NCBI RefSeq assembly: GCF_000255705.1
Contig: NZ_JH636442.1
Coordinates: 327,579 to 391,578, forward strand
Length of the DNA stretch: 64,000 nucleotides
From: Zavarzinella formosa DSM 19928
GTDB taxonomy: Bacteria > Planctomycetota > Planctomycetia > Gemmatales > Gemmataceae
Direction of reading: 5' to 3'
The first letter of the stretch is position 1; each line of letters starts with the position of its first letter. A program made the position numbers and the translations under genes. Positions 47,008 through 55,636 of this stretch are shown here, one piece after another. A model generated the notes under the pieces. The model was not told the origin of the DNA, searched no databases, and worked only from the letters and a program-made list of their open reading frames with translations.

Positions 47008-47200
47008 GAAAGGCTCCCAAAGCAAAAAGTGTGCCTTCTTAGCTTACCACGCTTCCCTTGAGTGAAACAACCCGGAGCCGCGAAACTTCGCAACCACTTT
47101 TTCAAGTTGCTCCGGTTATAACGGCCGTTCCGATCCCGACTCTTCCGGCCGAGTTGTGGGAAAAGCATCATTCAGAATTGTATTTGATTGATGTGCCGTC

Positions 47201-48268
47201 TCACCGCTTCCAAAAGTAACTTTCCGAAGTGATGCCATAGGTCTTGCCGCCGAAGGGCATCAATGATTCAAACCCGCGTGGCGTGAGTTCAATCGTTGCC
47301 TTGGCCGGGAAACGGTCGCTGGCAATGCCGAGGTTGTCCATCGTTGTCGCATACTTCCCGTGTTTCTTGAAGTAATCCTTTTGGGCATAGTAGACCTCGT
47401 GCAACGAATCCTTCACGGCTTGCGCTGGGTCAGGCCGAAGATCAACCGGCCCCTTGGTTTTCGTGCTGAATTGCAAGCCACCCCAGCGTTCGGGCCGGTG
47501 CATGTCGATGACGCCCTGCGGCGACCAAACCCAGTTATGCTCCGGCTTGCCTTTTACTTTCGCATATTTGCCGTTTTCGACGGTGACATCCCACTCGACG
47601 CGCGAGAAGTTGATTCTCCACAGGTCGCCGTCTCCGGGAGGAACCGGCGCGGTCGAAATCTCCTTCAAGCCCTGCCATGGCCAGAAAATTTCCACCGTCC
47701 AACTCTGATCGGTGTCGCGGGGGTCGTTCAACGTGCCGTTAAGGTTCACTGCCGTCTTGAGTCCGATGATCTCCCAGCCATTAAGGGCCTTGCCGCCGTC
47801 CTTGTATGGTTTGGTGAGCAGCAAATCCCAAGTCGTGTTCAGCGCGTTTAACTCCAGTTCCCCATAGTTAAAATTGTCCCCGTCCGGATCGATGAAGACC
47901 TCAAAATCCGGGTCTTGAAAAATCACCGAGTCGTGTTCTTTCAACTGGCCCCAAAGGTGCGGTTCTTCCAGTTCAGCGGCAATATACAGTCCTTTGTCAT
48001 CCCACAGCATTTTCATGCGGGTGCGATGGCGGGGTTTTGGTTTCTTGTCCCCCTCGATGTCAACGAAGTCCTCGCTCCACGGGGCCGCCTTCCAAGCCTC
48101 GTCGTCTAGTTTTCCATCAATCACCGGGGGCTTTTCTGCTTTCAAGCAGACGTATCCGCGAGGGGCAATTGGTTTGGCGGCGGGCGCATCGGCCAGCAGC
48201 AATGCTCCCGAGACCAACAGGGACAACGGGACAATCCCGTGACAGAACAAACGGATCATTGGAAACAT
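47201..48268 (-). CDS. exported carbohydrate-binding (CBM9-like) protein
   Basis: The 355-residue product begins MFPMIRLFCHGIVPLSLLVS (signal; start at 48259 is possible). The core is a CBM9-type domain: PPVIDGKLDDEAWKAAPWSE, DFVDIEGDKKPKPRHRTRMK, LWDDKGLYIAAELEEPHLW, DPDFEVFIDPDGDNFNYGEL, TVEIFWPWQGLKEIS and LWRINFSRVEWDVTVENGKY. Such domains bind or cap polysaccharides and occur alone or in exported enzymes of planctomycetes. A C-terminal extension (about residues 270-355, VYYAQKDYFKKHGKYATT) may be a separate small domain. It probably belongs to the operon with the hydrolase gene 18 bases upstream of its start. Confidence 0.88.
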   Translation of the reverse strand: MFPMIRLFCHGIVPLSLLVSGALLLADAPAAKPIAPRGYVCLKAEKPPVIDGKLDDEAWKAAPWSEDFVDIEGDKKPKPRHRTRMKMLWDDKGLYIAAELEEPHLWGQLKEHDSVIFQDPDFEVFIDPDGDNFNYGELELNALNTTWDLLLTKPYKDGGKALNGWEIIGLKTAVNLNGTLNDPRDTDQSWTVEIFWPWQGLKEISTAPVPPGDGDLWRINFSRVEWDVTVENGKYAKVKGKPEHNWVWSPQGVIDMHRPERWGGLQFSTKTKGPVDLRPDPAQAVKDSLHEVYYAQKDYFKKHGKYATTMDNLGIASDRFPAKATIELTPRGFESLMPFGGKTYGITSESYFWKR

Positions 48269-48286
48269 CCCGGTTGGGGTGGCGGG

Positions 48287-49534
48287 TTATTTTTTCGGGG
48301 CGAGGCTGACGCTCACTTCGGCCTCGAAGACGAGCTTGGGGTCGCCGCGACCGACCAGTGTGTCGAGCATGACGGCGATGGTCCGGGCCGGTTTTCCCTT
48401 GAAGAGTTCTTGGCCCATGTGGGTGATGCGGATTGGCTTCTCCAAATCCGCGATTCGCTCGTCGAAGCGGACGATCACATGGTCCGTTTTTTCAGCCTCA
48501 ATGATTTCAATGTCCTGCTTGTCGCGCCGGGCGACCACGCGTGAGCCGACTTTGGCCTCACCGGCCGGAACCGCGAGCCAGTAGGAACGATCCGTGGCGG
48601 TCCCGGTCTGGTTCCACACCACCCGGTCGGGCACGCTGTTGCGGCTGAATTTCGCCATCCACGGCAGCGCCGCCTTGTCCTCCAGATTCATCCAATGGCC
48701 TTTGCCTTCGTGAATCTTGACAAAGTGTTGATATCCTCCGGAGTCGGCCATTTGTAGCTTGTCTAATTGCTCGCCATACTCTTTGCCGACTTTGTTGCGG
48801 TTGTAGGCGGAATCATTGCCTCCCACTTGCAACGCGAACGGAACATTGCGAAGCGACAGCAGGGAGACGCCGTTGGGATGCCCGGCCATCATGGAGGCCG
48901 CCGCCCAATGATCGGCCAATCGCGGGGCCAGTTGGTAAACGCCGTCTCCCCCGGCCGAGTAGCCGAGCAGATACACCCGGTCGGGATTGACTTGTTCAAG
49001 CACGATCAGGTCTTCGATCAGGCGGGTGAACAACCGGTCGATGTGGGCCTCATGCCAGAGGTTCCAGGTGTTCGTCGGCGCCCGCGGGGCCAGATAAATG
49101 CCCTCTTCGACAGTGTAAAGTTTTTTCTGGTTTTCCCACTGTTGGTCGTTCACCTGTTTGGGGGCTCCGCCGCCGCCGTGCATTGAGATCCAGAGGCTTC
49201 GGCCTTCCTTGGGTTTTGCGCCGAACGTCTTGAAGGCGAAAGGCATTTCCAACTTGCCTTCTTTCAACACCCGGTCTTTGAGTTCGCCCGCCCGTTCCTT
49301 TTGAATGATGGAGACATGGGCTTCCCATAGCATTTTTCGGGCGGCGTCGGCATCCGCTTTGGTGAGAGGCAGACGGGCAAAATCTTTGGCCGTCAGTTCT
49401 GCAAGCGACTTGGGATTGGCGGCAAGAGCCGTCTTCAAGGCCGTCAATGCCTCGCCTGACCGGTCGGTGTCCGGGTCGGCGGCCACGGTAATGGAAGTGA
49501 AGGCGAAAGCCAGACAAAGGCACAGAACGCGCAT
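48287..49534 (-). CDS. exported alpha/beta hydrolase (esterase-like)
   Basis: The 415-residue product has a signal peptide (MRVLCLCLAFAFTSITVAAD) and an alpha/beta hydrolase core. The oxyanion segment is SLWISMHGGGGAPKQVND (HGGGG 119-123). The nucleophile elbow is YLLGYSAGGDGVY (Ser193). A later His (MNLEDKAALPW region, in KIHEGKGHWMNL) is a reasonable catalytic His. The C-terminal part (EKPIRITHMGQELFKGKPAR) resembles a small beta domain. It may be an acetyl- or feruloyl-type esterase or a dienelactone-like hydrolase; the substrate cannot be told. It sits between the CBM9-like gene and the transglutaminase-like gene, both exported, and is likely transcribed with them. Confidence 0.85.
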   Translation of the reverse strand: MRVLCLCLAFAFTSITVAADPDTDRSGEALTALKTALAANPKSLAELTAKDFARLPLTKADADAARKMLWEAHVSIIQKERAGELKDRVLKEGKLEMPFAFKTFGAKPKEGRSLWISMHGGGGAPKQVNDQQWENQKKLYTVEEGIYLAPRAPTNTWNLWHEAHIDRLFTRLIEDLIVLEQVNPDRVYLLGYSAGGDGVYQLAPRLADHWAAASMMAGHPNGVSLLSLRNVPFALQVGGNDSAYNRNKVGKEYGEQLDKLQMADSGGYQHFVKIHEGKGHWMNLEDKAALPWMAKFSRNSVPDRVVWNQTGTATDRSYWLAVPAGEAKVGSRVVARRDKQDIEIIEAEKTDHVIVRFDERIADLEKPIRITHMGQELFKGKPARTIAVMLDTLVGRGDPKLVFEAEVSVSLAPKK

Positions 49535-49571
49535 CAGATTCTCCGGTCGTTGTTGATGGCCCGCGAGACGA

Positions 49572-50738
49572 TCACTTGTCGGTTTTCAAAATCTCAACCA
49601 ATTGCTGGGTGCCCGCCTTGCCAGTTTTGATTGGCTGCGAGGTCTGGCCGATCTTGACCACATATTCCTTTTCGGGGGCGAGATCAAAGTGGAGCAGGTC
49701 GTTCAGGTCCGCATTCTCGCCACGGGAGGTTCCTTCAAAAGCCGGTTTGGTTTCGCCAGCGGCCGTGACAGCCACCGCCGTCGCAATTCGTTTCTTCCCT
49801 TGATCGATGACCCGGATGGAGACCCGCACGGTTTCGGTCGTGGCCGGACGGCTTTTGGCGTAGCGATCCGTGACATTTTCGCCGGGAATGCCCTTGTTGG
49901 TTCTCGCCCAAACCAGCGGGTAATGGCTGTCGGTTTTGCGGAAACTTGCTGCGTAGATGGAGTGTTCGGGGGAGTCTTTGTCTGCCTTGGCCGCGTCGCC
50001 GACGAACCAGCCGCGATCCAGCCCCTTGGGATCTGGTTCGCATGCGCCGGTGAAATGCCAGTCCTTGTCCCAAATCTCCACCCAAGTGTGGTTGCCGCGA
50101 TTGTCAAACCAGTTCGGCGTCCCCGCCAGCCGGGCCGGAATGCAAACCGCCCGGCAGGCATCGCTCAGCACGATCGACAAGCCGGTGCAGGAGGCCGTGC
50201 CTTGGGCGATTGATTCCTTCGGGCTAAGGTTGGGGCTTCTCCGCTGCGGCGCATATTTCAACTTGAGTGTTTTGAACAATTCGGAATTCAACTTCATGAC
50301 GGCTTCGGATGGCGTCTTGCACGATTTGACCATCGGCATGCACATGTCGTAAAATTCTTTTCTCCAAGGATCGCGTTTCTCATCCACGTTGGCATAAGCC
50401 AGGACATTGTTAAAAAACACGTCTTCCGGGATGTCCTTGCCCCACGGCGTTTCCTGTCTGGCCTTGTAAGCCAGTTCATGATTGAGAATCAGGAAATCGC
50501 CTTTGATGGCCGCCAAATCAGCGTCGGGCATGTTTTCGATCAGGAATTGCATTCCTTTTCGCTGGTCGTTCGGAATGCCGTTGAGGGCTTTTTCCAACTG
50601 TGCCCGGTTCTCCCCGGCCGACACTAGCCTCTTTTCCACGGCGGCGGGCCACCAAGGTTTGACCGGCTCGGCGGCGACGGCAAGCATTGGCCCGCAAAGC
50701 GCCAACAAGCCCGGCAAAACATGGCGTTGAATGAACAT
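49572..50738 (-). CDS. exported transglutaminase-like domain protein
   Basis: The 388-residue product starts at the ATG complementing 50738, with AGAGG upstream, which gives MFIQRHVLPGLLALCGPMLA as signal. The transglutaminase-like core has SIAQGTASCTGLSIVLSDAC (nucleophile Cys184), then AVCIPARLAGTPNW and the His in NRGNHTWVEIWDKDWHF (His217). The third residue is probably the Asp/Glu in ACEPDPKGL, but it is not certain. A C-terminal beta domain (ETVRVSIRVIDQGKKRIATA) follows. Family proteins may be proteases or peptide cross-linkers. It is the first gene of the secreted cluster, reading away from the Hsp70 operon promoter. Confidence 0.85.
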   Translation of the reverse strand: MFIQRHVLPGLLALCGPMLAVAAEPVKPWWPAAVEKRLVSAGENRAQLEKALNGIPNDQRKGMQFLIENMPDADLAAIKGDFLILNHELAYKARQETPWGKDIPEDVFFNNVLAYANVDEKRDPWRKEFYDMCMPMVKSCKTPSEAVMKLNSELFKTLKLKYAPQRRSPNLSPKESIAQGTASCTGLSIVLSDACRAVCIPARLAGTPNWFDNRGNHTWVEIWDKDWHFTGACEPDPKGLDRGWFVGDAAKADKDSPEHSIYAASFRKTDSHYPLVWARTNKGIPGENVTDRYAKSRPATTETVRVSIRVIDQGKKRIATAVAVTAAGETKPAFEGTSRGENADLNDLLHFDLAPEKEYVVKIGQTSQPIKTGKAGTQQLVEILKTDK

Positions 50739-51055
50739 GGACATCCTCTTTATTGTCAGGCATGTCAGGGAATGGGCCAATTTTCGGGAGAAGTTCACGG
50801 TTTGAAATGGAGAGTGCCCGGAGGTTTTGTGGCGCTGTGCTGGTCTGGTTCTCCCAAACAAGTTTGGACACAAAACGCATGAACGGCGTTCAATCGTCTG
50901 GTAACAAAAACTTCCCCCATCGTTGCTATATGGGTTTCGGGAGCAAGTTCGTCGAATCTTGCTTGTTCCGGAGGCCCCTCACGCGATAAACTATGCTGCA
51001 ATCCATTGTCGAATTTCCGTTCCTCATTTGCGGCTGATCGTTGGCCAGAAGCCCC

Positions 51056-52801
51056 ATGAATCAGATCATTGGCATTGACCTCGGGACCACGAACAGCGCC
51101 GTGGCTTACATGACGGATGACGGCCCGCAACTCATCCCCAACGCCCTCGGCTCCAACCTGACCCCCTCGGTTGTTGGTATCGACGAAGATGGCCGGGTGC
51201 TGGTCGGGTCGGCTGCCCGCGAACTGCGGGTGTTGCATCCCGACCGGTGCGCCAGCGTGTTCAAGCGATATATGGGGACCGACTGGACCGCGAAAATCGC
51301 CGGCAAGGAATTTACGCCGGAGGAACTGTCCAGTCTGGTGCTGCGCTCATTGAAAGCCGACGCGGAGGCTTTTTTCAAAGGGGAGATCACGCGGGCGGTC
51401 ATCACCGTGCCCGCTTATTTCAATGACCAGCAACGCAAGGCCACGATGGCGGCGGGCAAGATCGCCGGGTTGTATGTCGAGCGAATTTTGAACGAACCCA
51501 CGGCCGCCGCCATTGCCTACGGTTTTCACCGGCAAGACGAGGAAAAGTCCCTGCTGATCTTCGATCTCGGCGGCGGCACGTTTGACGTGTCCCTCGTTGA
51601 TCTGTTCGACGGCACGCTGGAAGTGAAAGCCTCCTCCGGAGAAAGCATCCTCGGCGGGGAAGACTTCACCCGCACACTGGCCGGGCGTGTCTTGGAACGT
51701 CATGGTCTGAGTTTTGAAAAAGCCGAGATGTCCTCCCCCCTGATGGTGTCCCGGTTGCTCCGGCTATGCGAAGGGGCCAAGGTTCGCCTCAGCCGGGAAG
51801 AATCGACGATTATCCGGATGCCCAACAAAAACGGCGACTTGGAGGAAGACGGGAAACAAATCACCGTCACCCGCCGCGAGATGGAAGAATGGATCGGCCA
51901 CATCCTCAACCGGATCGAACTGCCGGTTCGCCGTGTGTTGAATGACGCCAAGGTGACGAAGGACGAAATCGACGAAGTGATTTTGGTTGGCGGGGCGACA
52001 CGGATGCCCGTTGTCGCGGATCGCGTCACCAAATTGCTGGGCAAGCCCCCGCATTGTCGGCTGAATCCGGACGAAGTGGTGGCGATGGGGGCCGCCGTGC
52101 AGGCGGGATTGTTCGCCAAGCATCAATCGGTTGATGAAATGGTGGTGACGGACGTGGCCCCGTTCACCCTCGGCATCGAGATTTCCAAGCAGCTTGGCTC
52201 GGAACGGCGCTCCGGGTATTTCATGCCGATCATCAGCCGGAACACAACGATTCCCATCAGCCGCAGTGACATTGTGACCACGCTGGCCCCCAACCAGACG
52301 ACCATCATGCTGAAGGTCTATCAGGGGGAAAGCCGCAAAGTGGAGGACAACCTGCTGCTCGGCAAGCTGGAAGTGAAGGGCATCCCCCCGGCGGCGGCCG
52401 GGCAGGAGGTGGAAGTTCGCTTCACTTATGATCTCAACGGCGTTCTTGAGGTGGAGGCAACGGTCATCGCCACCAAGAAAAAGATGTCCACGGTCATCAC
52501 CCGCCACGCCAAGGGGGGGATGACGCCGCAGGAAATCCAACAAGCCCAGAAGGACATGGAACGGCTGAAAGCCCACCCCCGTGAAGACTCGGCAAACCGA
52601 TTCTTGCTGCGCCGGGCCGAACGGGTCTATCAGGAACTCAGTTCCGATGACCGACAGTTTTTGAGCCGATTGATGGATGGCTTTGAAGAGGCCCTCTCCA
52701 TGCAGGATGCGATTGCCATCGAATCCAACCGCGAGGCATTGGAATCGTTCTTGGACCGGATGGACCCGAACATTGACGATCTGAACCAGGAAAACGAGTG
52801 A
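51056..52801 (+). CDS. Hsp70/DnaK-family chaperone, short form
   Basis: The 581-residue product starts at ATG 51056. The ATPase domain is well conserved: GIDLGTTNSAVAYM (6-19), RAVITVPAYFNDQQRKATM, LYVERILNEPTAAAIAYGF (139-157), LIFDLGGGTFDVSLVDLFDG and VILVGGATRMPVVADRVTKL. The substrate-binding part (TDVAPFTLGIEISKQLGSER, ISRNTTIPISRSDIVTTLAP, QGESRKVEDNLLLGKLEVKG) is present. The C-terminal lid after TRHAKGGMTPQEIQQAQKDM is shorter and differs from DnaK (about 638 residues) and ends DDLNQENE, without the EEV-type tail. It heads a five-gene operon: the next gene's ATG lies two bases after its stop. There is no GrpE or canonical DnaJ gene next to it. It resembles the HscC-like group. Confidence 0.93.
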   Translation: MNQIIGIDLGTTNSAVAYMTDDGPQLIPNALGSNLTPSVVGIDEDGRVLVGSAARELRVLHPDRCASVFKRYMGTDWTAKIAGKEFTPEELSSLVLRSLKADAEAFFKGEITRAVITVPAYFNDQQRKATMAAGKIAGLYVERILNEPTAAAIAYGFHRQDEEKSLLIFDLGGGTFDVSLVDLFDGTLEVKASSGESILGGEDFTRTLAGRVLERHGLSFEKAEMSSPLMVSRLLRLCEGAKVRLSREESTIIRMPNKNGDLEEDGKQITVTRREMEEWIGHILNRIELPVRRVLNDAKVTKDEIDEVILVGGATRMPVVADRVTKLLGKPPHCRLNPDEVVAMGAAVQAGLFAKHQSVDEMVVTDVAPFTLGIEISKQLGSERRSGYFMPIISRNTTIPISRSDIVTTLAPNQTTIMLKVYQGESRKVEDNLLLGKLEVKGIPPAAAGQEVEVRFTYDLNGVLEVEATVIATKKKMSTVITRHAKGGMTPQEIQQAQKDMERLKAHPREDSANRFLLRRAERVYQELSSDDRQFLSRLMDGFEEALSMQDAIAIESNREALESFLDRMDPNIDDLNQENE

Positions 52802-52803
52802 GC

Positions 52804-53643
52804 ATGGGAGACGGCCACGACCCACTCCCGCCATCCGGGGAACCGGAAGAACCGCCGGTCTCTTGGGACAAGCCTGTTGGTCCCGTTGCCGGGGCGATGA
52901 ACGAATCGATGTTCATCGAGCGGCTTGGCCGTTTCGTGGCCGAGTATTGGAGCCTTCCGCTGCGTAACCGGCGAGGGGAATGGGAGATTCTGAACGAACA
53001 GACCGCGTCGTTTCCGGAATATCAATCCCGGCTTCGAGAACTGAAAGCAGGGCTGGAAGTGATTTGGCTGGGCGACATGGAAGAGCGTCTTCAACCGGTC
53101 GTCCGGTGTGTGGAAAAACTGTTTGTTCTCCCCCGTTCCTTGCGAAATGACCGATTGCCGGGCCTCTGCCAAAAAGAAGGACTGCAAGTCTCCGAATTCA
53201 GAGAACTGGCTGACACGTTGCTAGGCATGTGTCCGGAGGCCGAAGGGGTATTTGCGGTTCTCGGATTTTCGTGGACAGCCAACTCGCGTGCGATGGCCGC
53301 TCAGAGACAAGAGAGTAAACAGCAGGAAGAATATTCGGAAATCAGGAGAAAGAACGACAATTATAATTGCGTCATTTATGTGATAATTTTGGCGGCTGTC
53401 GCTTGGTCATTCATTTGCATGGTTAATGTAAAGCATGATCCTGAAAAAATGACTCCGTCCGCAAAAGGCTCGGACAACGTGAGAAACGAAATCATGAATC
53501 CGGATTCGGAGTTTCAAAAATCCATGAGGAAGATTTACGAAGCTCGGGGGAAAACCTCTTATCGAATGTCTGGAGGCAAATTGGTTCCGATTGCCCCGGA
53601 GGCCAGTCCGGAGAATGACAACCCGAAGAAGGAAAGCAAGTAA
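52804..53643 (+). CDS. membrane-anchored paralogue 1 of the Hsp70 operon
   Basis: The 279-residue product starts at ATG 52804, two bases after the Hsp70 stop. A Pro/Glu-rich N-terminus (about 30 residues) precedes the shared domain: FIERLGRFVAEYWSLPLRNR with RGEWEILNEQT (37-67), EYQSRLRELKAGLEVIWLGD, MEERLQPVVRCVEKLFVLPR (92-111), LRNDRLPGLCQKEGLQVSEF and LADTLLGMCPEAEGVFAVLG. A charged linker leads to one membrane helix (about 188-208, NCVIYVIILAAVAWSFICMV) and a polar tail of 70 residues. It lacks the N-terminal block shared by the next two proteins (MAAGxHLISLA ... LESA). I know no family name for the domain. Confidence 0.8.
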   Translation: MGDGHDPLPPSGEPEEPPVSWDKPVGPVAGAMNESMFIERLGRFVAEYWSLPLRNRRGEWEILNEQTASFPEYQSRLRELKAGLEVIWLGDMEERLQPVVRCVEKLFVLPRSLRNDRLPGLCQKEGLQVSEFRELADTLLGMCPEAEGVFAVLGFSWTANSRAMAAQRQESKQQEEYSEIRRKNDNYNCVIYVIILAAVAWSFICMVNVKHDPEKMTPSAKGSDNVRNEIMNPDSEFQKSMRKIYEARGKTSYRMSGGKLVPIAPEASPENDNPKKESK

Positions 53644-53645
53644 TC

Positions 53646-54650
53646 ATGGCGGCCGGAAACCATCTGATCTCGCTGGCCTCCTCCACGCTGGGCGTTCCGG
53701 CGAATGCCGCCGACGCGGATCGCCGCACGAGCTTCCTGTGGCGGCTCGACGAGACGGATTACATGCCGACGGCCGATGTGTTGGAGTCGGCCGGGGTGTT
53801 GGGAATCCTTTCGCGGGACGGAGAGGTGTGTCCGGTCTTGCAGGCACGGTTCGAGCGGGATTTTCACGAGCAAGTCGGGCAGTTTGTCGGGGATTATTGG
53901 GAACTCGACCAAGACGATCGACGTGCAGAATGGAATCGCCTTAATCAACTATCGGAATCATTGCCGAAATATCGGGCCCGCCTGCATGACCTCAGCGCCG
54001 GGTTGGGTTTGGAATGGCCGGAGGATTTGGAAGAGAGGCTTCAGACAGTTGTTCATTGCGTTGAACAGGTTTTCGTCCTGCCTCGCGCGATGCGTGCGGA
54101 TCGGCTGGAGGAATTGTGCCGGGAAGAGGGACTTCAACCGGCGGAGCTTCGGCTGATGGCCCATAAACTTCTCGGCGTGTGTCCGGCGGCGGAACGTGTT
54201 TTCCATGTTCTTGGGTTGTCGAAGGCATCCAAGGCAAAGCCCGTCCCGGTCGCAAGCGGAGATGTGGAGAGACGAAAACCCAAACCGCAGAAAACCCTCG
54301 TCGCCAGCGGCAGTCCACAGAAAAAGGCGGGCACGCCGGGGATCATCTTCCTTGTCGTCCTCGGTCTGGTCGGTGGATTTCTGCGAGCCGGTTGCGGGCC
54401 GAGTAACTCTCCAAGTTCCATTTCACCGATCACTTATCCCCAGTTCTCGCCCCCGACCATGCCGAAATGGAATGTGCCGAAATGGGAGCCGCCGGAATGG
54501 GCCATGCCGAAACATCCGGGGCTGGAGCCTCCAAAAATCAAACCGTTTGAACCGCCGAAGATCGACACGCGGGAGCCATTCCCCAAGACTTCGCCTTTTT
54601 TTCCACCGCCGGGACGGAACATTGATAATCAGAAACGGGAAAACAAATAA
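53646..54650 (+). CDS. membrane-anchored paralogue 2 of the Hsp70 operon, Pro/Trp-rich tail
   Basis: The 334-residue product starts two bases after the previous stop (GAAGGAAAGC upstream). It begins with a 75-residue block (MAAGNHLISLASSTLGVPAN, DETDYMPTADVLESAGVLGI) also seen in paralogue 3. The shared domain follows (about 70-190: QFVGDYWELDQDDRRAEWNR, EERLQTVVHCVEQVFVLPRA, RADRLEELCREEGLQPAELR, LGVCPAAERVFHVLGL). A basic linker and one hydrophobic helix (231-249, PGIIFLVVLGLVGGFLRAGC) come next. The 85-residue tail is a Pro/Trp/Lys repeat (PKWNVPKWEPPEWAMPKHPG, LEPPKIKPFEPPKIDTREPF), unlike the tails of its paralogues. The Cys after the helix may be a lipid anchor or thiol. Likely inserted with the domain in the cytoplasm. 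Confidence 0.8.
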   Translation: MAAGNHLISLASSTLGVPANAADADRRTSFLWRLDETDYMPTADVLESAGVLGILSRDGEVCPVLQARFERDFHEQVGQFVGDYWELDQDDRRAEWNRLNQLSESLPKYRARLHDLSAGLGLEWPEDLEERLQTVVHCVEQVFVLPRAMRADRLEELCREEGLQPAELRLMAHKLLGVCPAAERVFHVLGLSKASKAKPVPVASGDVERRKPKPQKTLVASGSPQKKAGTPGIIFLVVLGLVGGFLRAGCGPSNSPSSISPITYPQFSPPTMPKWNVPKWEPPEWAMPKHPGLEPPKIKPFEPPKIDTREPFPKTSPFFPPPGRNIDNQKRENK

Positions 54651-54652
54651 GC

Positions 54653-55636
54653 ATGGCCGCCGGAACGCATCTGATTTCGCTGGCCGAAGCCACGCTGTGT
54701 GTTCCCGCCGATGCCTCGGCGGATTCCCGCCGCAACGTGTTTCTATCGCTTCTCGATGAGGAGAATTACATCCCTTCGACAGAGGCCTTGGAATCAGCGG
54801 CCGTGCTGGGGATTCTCCCTTGGGAAGGTGTGGAGACACCGGCCTTGGTGTCGAAATTCGAGCAGGTTTTCAACGAGCGACTGGAGAAATTTGTCGGCGA
54901 GTATTGGGATCTCGAACCAGACCAACGACGCGCGGAGTGGGAGATTCTAAACGGGTCGTCGGAACCATTCCCAAAGCACCGGCTCCGGTTGCGAGATCTG
55001 CAGGCGGGACTGCACTTGAAGATGCCCCCTGATCTGGACAATATTTTCACGGCAGTGGCCCGTTGTTTGGAGACGGCGTATTTGCTTCCACTGACCATGC
55101 GGGCAGATCGGGTGGCCGAGATCTGCGAGCAAGAAAACTTACAGATGTCAGACTTCCGGGTCTTGGTGCGATTGTTTCTGCGCGAGCACCGGGGATTTGA
55201 TTGGGTGATTGCAACGCTGGGGGTGCTGGAGGGTCAAAATCGAAACACCGTGTCCGATCATCGTGACGTGGTCCGACGAAAGCCGCAAACAACGGTTCCC
55301 GCAGAAAACCAGAAAAATGACTCAAAAGCGGGGACGATGATCCTCATCGGAATCGTGTGTATGTGTGGCTTGGGCTTGTTCACTGGCTTGAGAAAGGAAG
55401 CATCTGCCTCAAAAGTTCGATTTTCCGCATCGTCGAGCGCCAAAGTGGAAAGCACTTTTGGAGATCCGTCCGAGAAAGACAACGAACTCAAAGCATCGCT
55501 TCAGAGAATGAGGCAATTGACTGAAAAGATTCAAAAACTCAAGGAGCAGCGGAAGTCGCTGTCTCCCGATGAGATATCGGCGTTGAAGAAGCAATTTTCG
55601 GTTCCAAACCCCAAAACCAATCAGCCGTCCCCGTGA
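54653..55636 (+). CDS. membrane-anchored paralogue 3 of the Hsp70 operon, coiled-coil tail
   Basis: The 327-residue product starts two bases after the previous stop. It begins MAAGTHLISLAEATLCVPAD and has the same block order as paralogue 2 (DEENYIPSTEALESAAVLGI, KFVGEYWDLEPDQRRAEWEI, AVARCLETAYLLPLTMRADR, ENLQMSDFRVLVRLFLREHR, GFDWVIATLGVLE). One membrane helix is at about 228-246 (TMILIGIVCMCGLGLFTGL). The tail of about 80 residues is a predicted coiled coil (DNELKASLQRMRQLTEKIQK, LKEQRKSLSPDEISALKK). The stop overlaps the next GTG by four bases. It is more divergent at the LETAY and REHRGFD positions. No catalytic residues are evident. Confidence 0.8.
   Translation: MAAGTHLISLAEATLCVPADASADSRRNVFLSLLDEENYIPSTEALESAAVLGILPWEGVETPALVSKFEQVFNERLEKFVGEYWDLEPDQRRAEWEILNGSSEPFPKHRLRLRDLQAGLHLKMPPDLDNIFTAVARCLETAYLLPLTMRADRVAEICEQENLQMSDFRVLVRLFLREHRGFDWVIATLGVLEGQNRNTVSDHRDVVRRKPQTTVPAENQKNDSKAGTMILIGIVCMCGLGLFTGLRKEASASKVRFSASSSAKVESTFGDPSEKDNELKASLQRMRQLTEKIQKLKEQRKSLSPDEISALKKQFSVPNPKTNQPSP

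Noticed and set aside
52804..55636. A toxin-immunity or polymorphic secretion array
   Set aside because: The variable tails suggested it, but there are no toxin domains or secretion genes and the linked Hsp70/J-like genes fit a chaperone system better.
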